From an uncultured Pelagibacteraceae bacterium (GTDB lineage Bacteria; Pseudomonadota; Alphaproteobacteria; Pelagibacterales; Pelagibacteraceae): 64,000 nucleotides of DNA. The position numbers and the translations under genes are program-made. The stretch covers positions 42,487-106,486 of the forward strand of contig CACONH010000003.1 in NCBI GenBank assembly GCA_902628495.1, given 5' to 3'. This document shows, piece after piece, positions 61,992 through 64,000 of this stretch (position 1 is the stretch's first letter; every line of letters begins with the position of its first letter). A model generated the notes under the pieces. That model made no database searches, had not been told where the DNA came from, and was given only the letters and a program-made list of their open reading frames with translations.

Positions 61992-62513
61992 TCAATTAAC
62001 TTTAATATCTTTAATTTCTTTATTTGTTAATGATAATATTTCATCAGTTATTTCAATTTCTTTTTTTCCCATAATAATATTTTTTTTTTGTAGTATTAAA
62101 CTTATTGAGTTTTCTTTTGCATATTCTTTTAGAATTGGGGATAATTTAGAAATTAATTTATTAGTAGCGACTATCCTCAGTTTATTTATATTATCTCTTG
62201 ATTTAACTTGTTCTCTTTGAAAATTAATAATTTCTGATCTAAGACTAGTGAGCTCTTTTTGAAAATCCTCCTGACTCATAATGTTTTTTTGAGCTATTAT
62301 TTTTTTTTCCTTTTTTTTTAAAATTTCATCGTTTTTTTTAAATTTTTCTAAATCTTTATTATAAATTTTTTCAAGTTGGTTTTTTATAGATTTACCTGCG
62401 ATAGATTCTTGCATTATCTTATCTACATTTAAATAAACAATTTTTTGTTCATCAGCTAAAGAGGAAAAAATTGTTAAAAAAAAAAAAATAATTATTAAAA
62501 ATCTTTTTAGCAT
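61992..62513 (-). CDS. OmpH/Skp-family periplasmic chaperone
   Basis: Signal peptide, IVYLNVDKIMQESIAGKSIKNQLEK, coiled-coil body; immediately downstream of bamA. Confidence 0.88.
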   Translation of the reverse strand: MLKRFLIIIFFFLTIFSSLADEQKIVYLNVDKIMQESIAGKSIKNQLEKIYNKDLEKFKKNDEILKKKEKKIIAQKNIMSQEDFQKELTSLRSEIINFQREQVKSRDNINKLRIVATNKLISKLSPILKEYAKENSISLILQKKNIIMGKKEIEITDEILSLTNKEIKDIKVN

Positions 62514-64000
62514 TAAAAAGTTGTTCCAATATTGAATTGAAAACCTTCAAACTCATCTGTACTTTTTTTTTGGAGTGCGTGTGAAAAAGTTAAATTTAAA
62601 GGTCCTACCGGCGTCCACCACTCAACACCTGCTCCTGTTGAAACTCTTAAATAATTAGAATCATCAAAATCTGATGATCTATAATCTGTACCCCAAACAT
62701 TTCCAAAATCTAAAAAATAATTGAATTCAAAATTTTGCAGATTTGGTGCTACCATAGGAAGATTACTTGTAAAACTTAAAGCTGCTGCGTAATTTCCTCC
62801 AACATGATCATCTCCTTGATCAACTGGTCCTATTCTTCCTGGTTTAAAACCTCTTAATCTTTTTCTTGGTAGTCCAATTCTTTCAGATATTCTAACATCA
62901 TCAGTTAAGCCGGTAGTATTTTTTAAGAATAAACCAACACTTGCTGTTGTTTCAGATATAGTTAAGTAATGATCATAAATGTATCCTGATGTAATAGTAC
63001 TGCTTTCTGAAATTAATGGTAAAGTTTGAAAAAATTTACTTCTAAATCCATCTGATGTTTGAAATCTTTGATTTCTTACATCATAATCAAAGGCATATCC
63101 TATATTAGATGTAAAATAATTACCCTCTTGTTTTTTTATAGAATTGCTAGCTAAAGAATTTGTCTCTAATTTTTCTGCAACAGTTTTAAATGAGGGACTG
63201 AAAAATAAATTATCGTATTGCTCAAATTTAGTCCCAAAGCTAAATCCAGCTTCACTAGAATCGTATCCACTGACATCCATTTTATCATTATTAATAGCAA
63301 AAAAACTTGTCGACAATGATTTTTCAGTATAATTAAAATTAGGATTGTTAACTGTGAACTCTCCTTTTACTCTTTCTTCACTCAAAGACAAAGATGACAC
63401 AAGACCAATTCCTCTACCCATAAAGTTTTTTTCAGAGACAGAAAATCCTATTGTTCCACCATCATTTCCAATACCCGCAGAAGCTAAAATTTCACCTGTT
63501 GGTTTTTCCTCAACTGTAATTTTAATATTTTTTTGTTGAGAGTTATCAATAGAGATAATTTCGTCTTTTACATCACCAAATATTCTTAAAGCTTTTAAAT
63601 TATTTATAGATTTAGCATGTAATAATTTATTAAAAGGGTCGCCCTCGTCAACCTCAAGCTGGTTTCTAATTACTTTTTCTTCAGTGATATTATTACCAAA
63701 TATGTCTATTCTATTTACAAAAAACTTGTCACTTTCTATAACTGCAAATTTTAAATCTAACTTATCATTATTCACTTCATCAATTTCTATTGTTGCATCA
63801 ATAAAATCATAAAGTCTTGAAACTGAAATTTTATCAATTTCCTTAATAACTTTATTTATTTCATTTAGTGAATATTTTTTATCTTTAAGATCTTCTATGG
63901 AGTTTGTAACTTCTTTAAAATCTTTAGGATCGTAATCAATTGGTATATCAAGTGTAGCATTATTTATAGTATATCTATTTCCAGAATTAATATTATATAT
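62513..64000 (-). CDS. bamA: outer membrane protein assembly factor BamA, partial (runs off the right edge)
   Basis: POTRA FFVNRIDIFGNNITEEKVIRNQLEVDEGDPFN; barrel RLRGFKPGRIGPVDQGDDHVGGNYAA and C-terminal FQFNIGTTF. The frame stays open upstream of the track start (63775 is an internal GTG) to position 64000. Confidence 0.96.
   Translation of the reverse strand: MYNINSGNRYTINNATLDIPIDYDPKDFKEVTNSIEDLKDKKYSLNEINKVIKEIDKISVSRLYDFIDATIEIDEVNNDKLDLKFAVIESDKFFVNRIDIFGNNITEEKVIRNQLEVDEGDPFNKLLHAKSINNLKALRIFGDVKDEIISIDNSQQKNIKITVEEKPTGEILASAGIGNDGGTIGFSVSEKNFMGRGIGLVSSLSLSEERVKGEFTVNNPNFNYTEKSLSTSFFAINNDKMDVSGYDSSEAGFSFGTKFEQYDNLFFSPSFKTVAEKLETNSLASNSIKKQEGNYFTSNIGYAFDYDVRNQRFQTSDGFRSKFFQTLPLISESSTITSGYIYDHYLTISETTASVGLFLKNTTGLTDDVRISERIGLPRKRLRGFKPGRIGPVDQGDDHVGGNYAAALSFTSNLPMVAPNLQNFEFNYFLDFGNVWGTDYRSSDFDDSNYLRVSTGAGVEWWTPVGPLNLTFSHALQKKSTDEFEGFQFNIGTTF

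Noticed and set aside
1-64000. CRISPR array, prophage, transposon, toxin-antitoxin or defence island
   Set aside because: No spaced direct-repeat array, integrase, transposase, phage or restriction/defence proteins recognised. The RatA-like gene has the genomic context of Coq10 rather than a toxin module.

Overview
The window is AT-rich and very densely coded. Gene content, order and protein sequence look like a streamlined marine alphaproteobacterium of the SAR11/Pelagibacterales type; this is inferred from composition and recognised proteins, as no database search was possible. It is almost entirely core chromosome: tgt, ppi, coaD, gyrA, ssb, uvrA, secFD-yajC, serS, tatABC, scpAB, nagZ, argS, dgt, erpA-like, xthA, znuA/znuCB-zur, manC-like, ilvD, valS, an AapJQMP-type amino-acid ABC transporter, trkHA, ntrXY, ispDF, pgpA, pncC/cinA-C, coq10/ratA, lipA, ftsB-like, eno, kdsA, pyrG, secG, tpiA, a PpiD/SurA-like protein, trpEGDC, lexA, gltX, lpxB-lpxI-lpxA-lpxD-fabZ, ompH and bamA (partial). 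There are three tRNAs: Cys(GCA), Asn(GTT) and Arg(TCT). I saw no rRNA, CRISPR array, transposase, integrase, prophage or defence island. I did not find a convincing new multi-gene system. The best second-look items are regulatory or small in scale: (1) an 11-bp-phased array of four LexA half-sites ending 2 nt before the lexA start codon; (2) two perfect Zur-type palindromes 1 nt apart between znuA and znuC; (3) a run of inverted repeats upstream of aapJ, including a perfect 18-nt palindrome; (4) an NtrX-like regulator lacking the GAFTGA motif; (5) an uncharacterised PiT-like membrane protein with a long leader downstream of zur; (6) a PpiD/SurA-like protein with no recognisable parvulin motifs.
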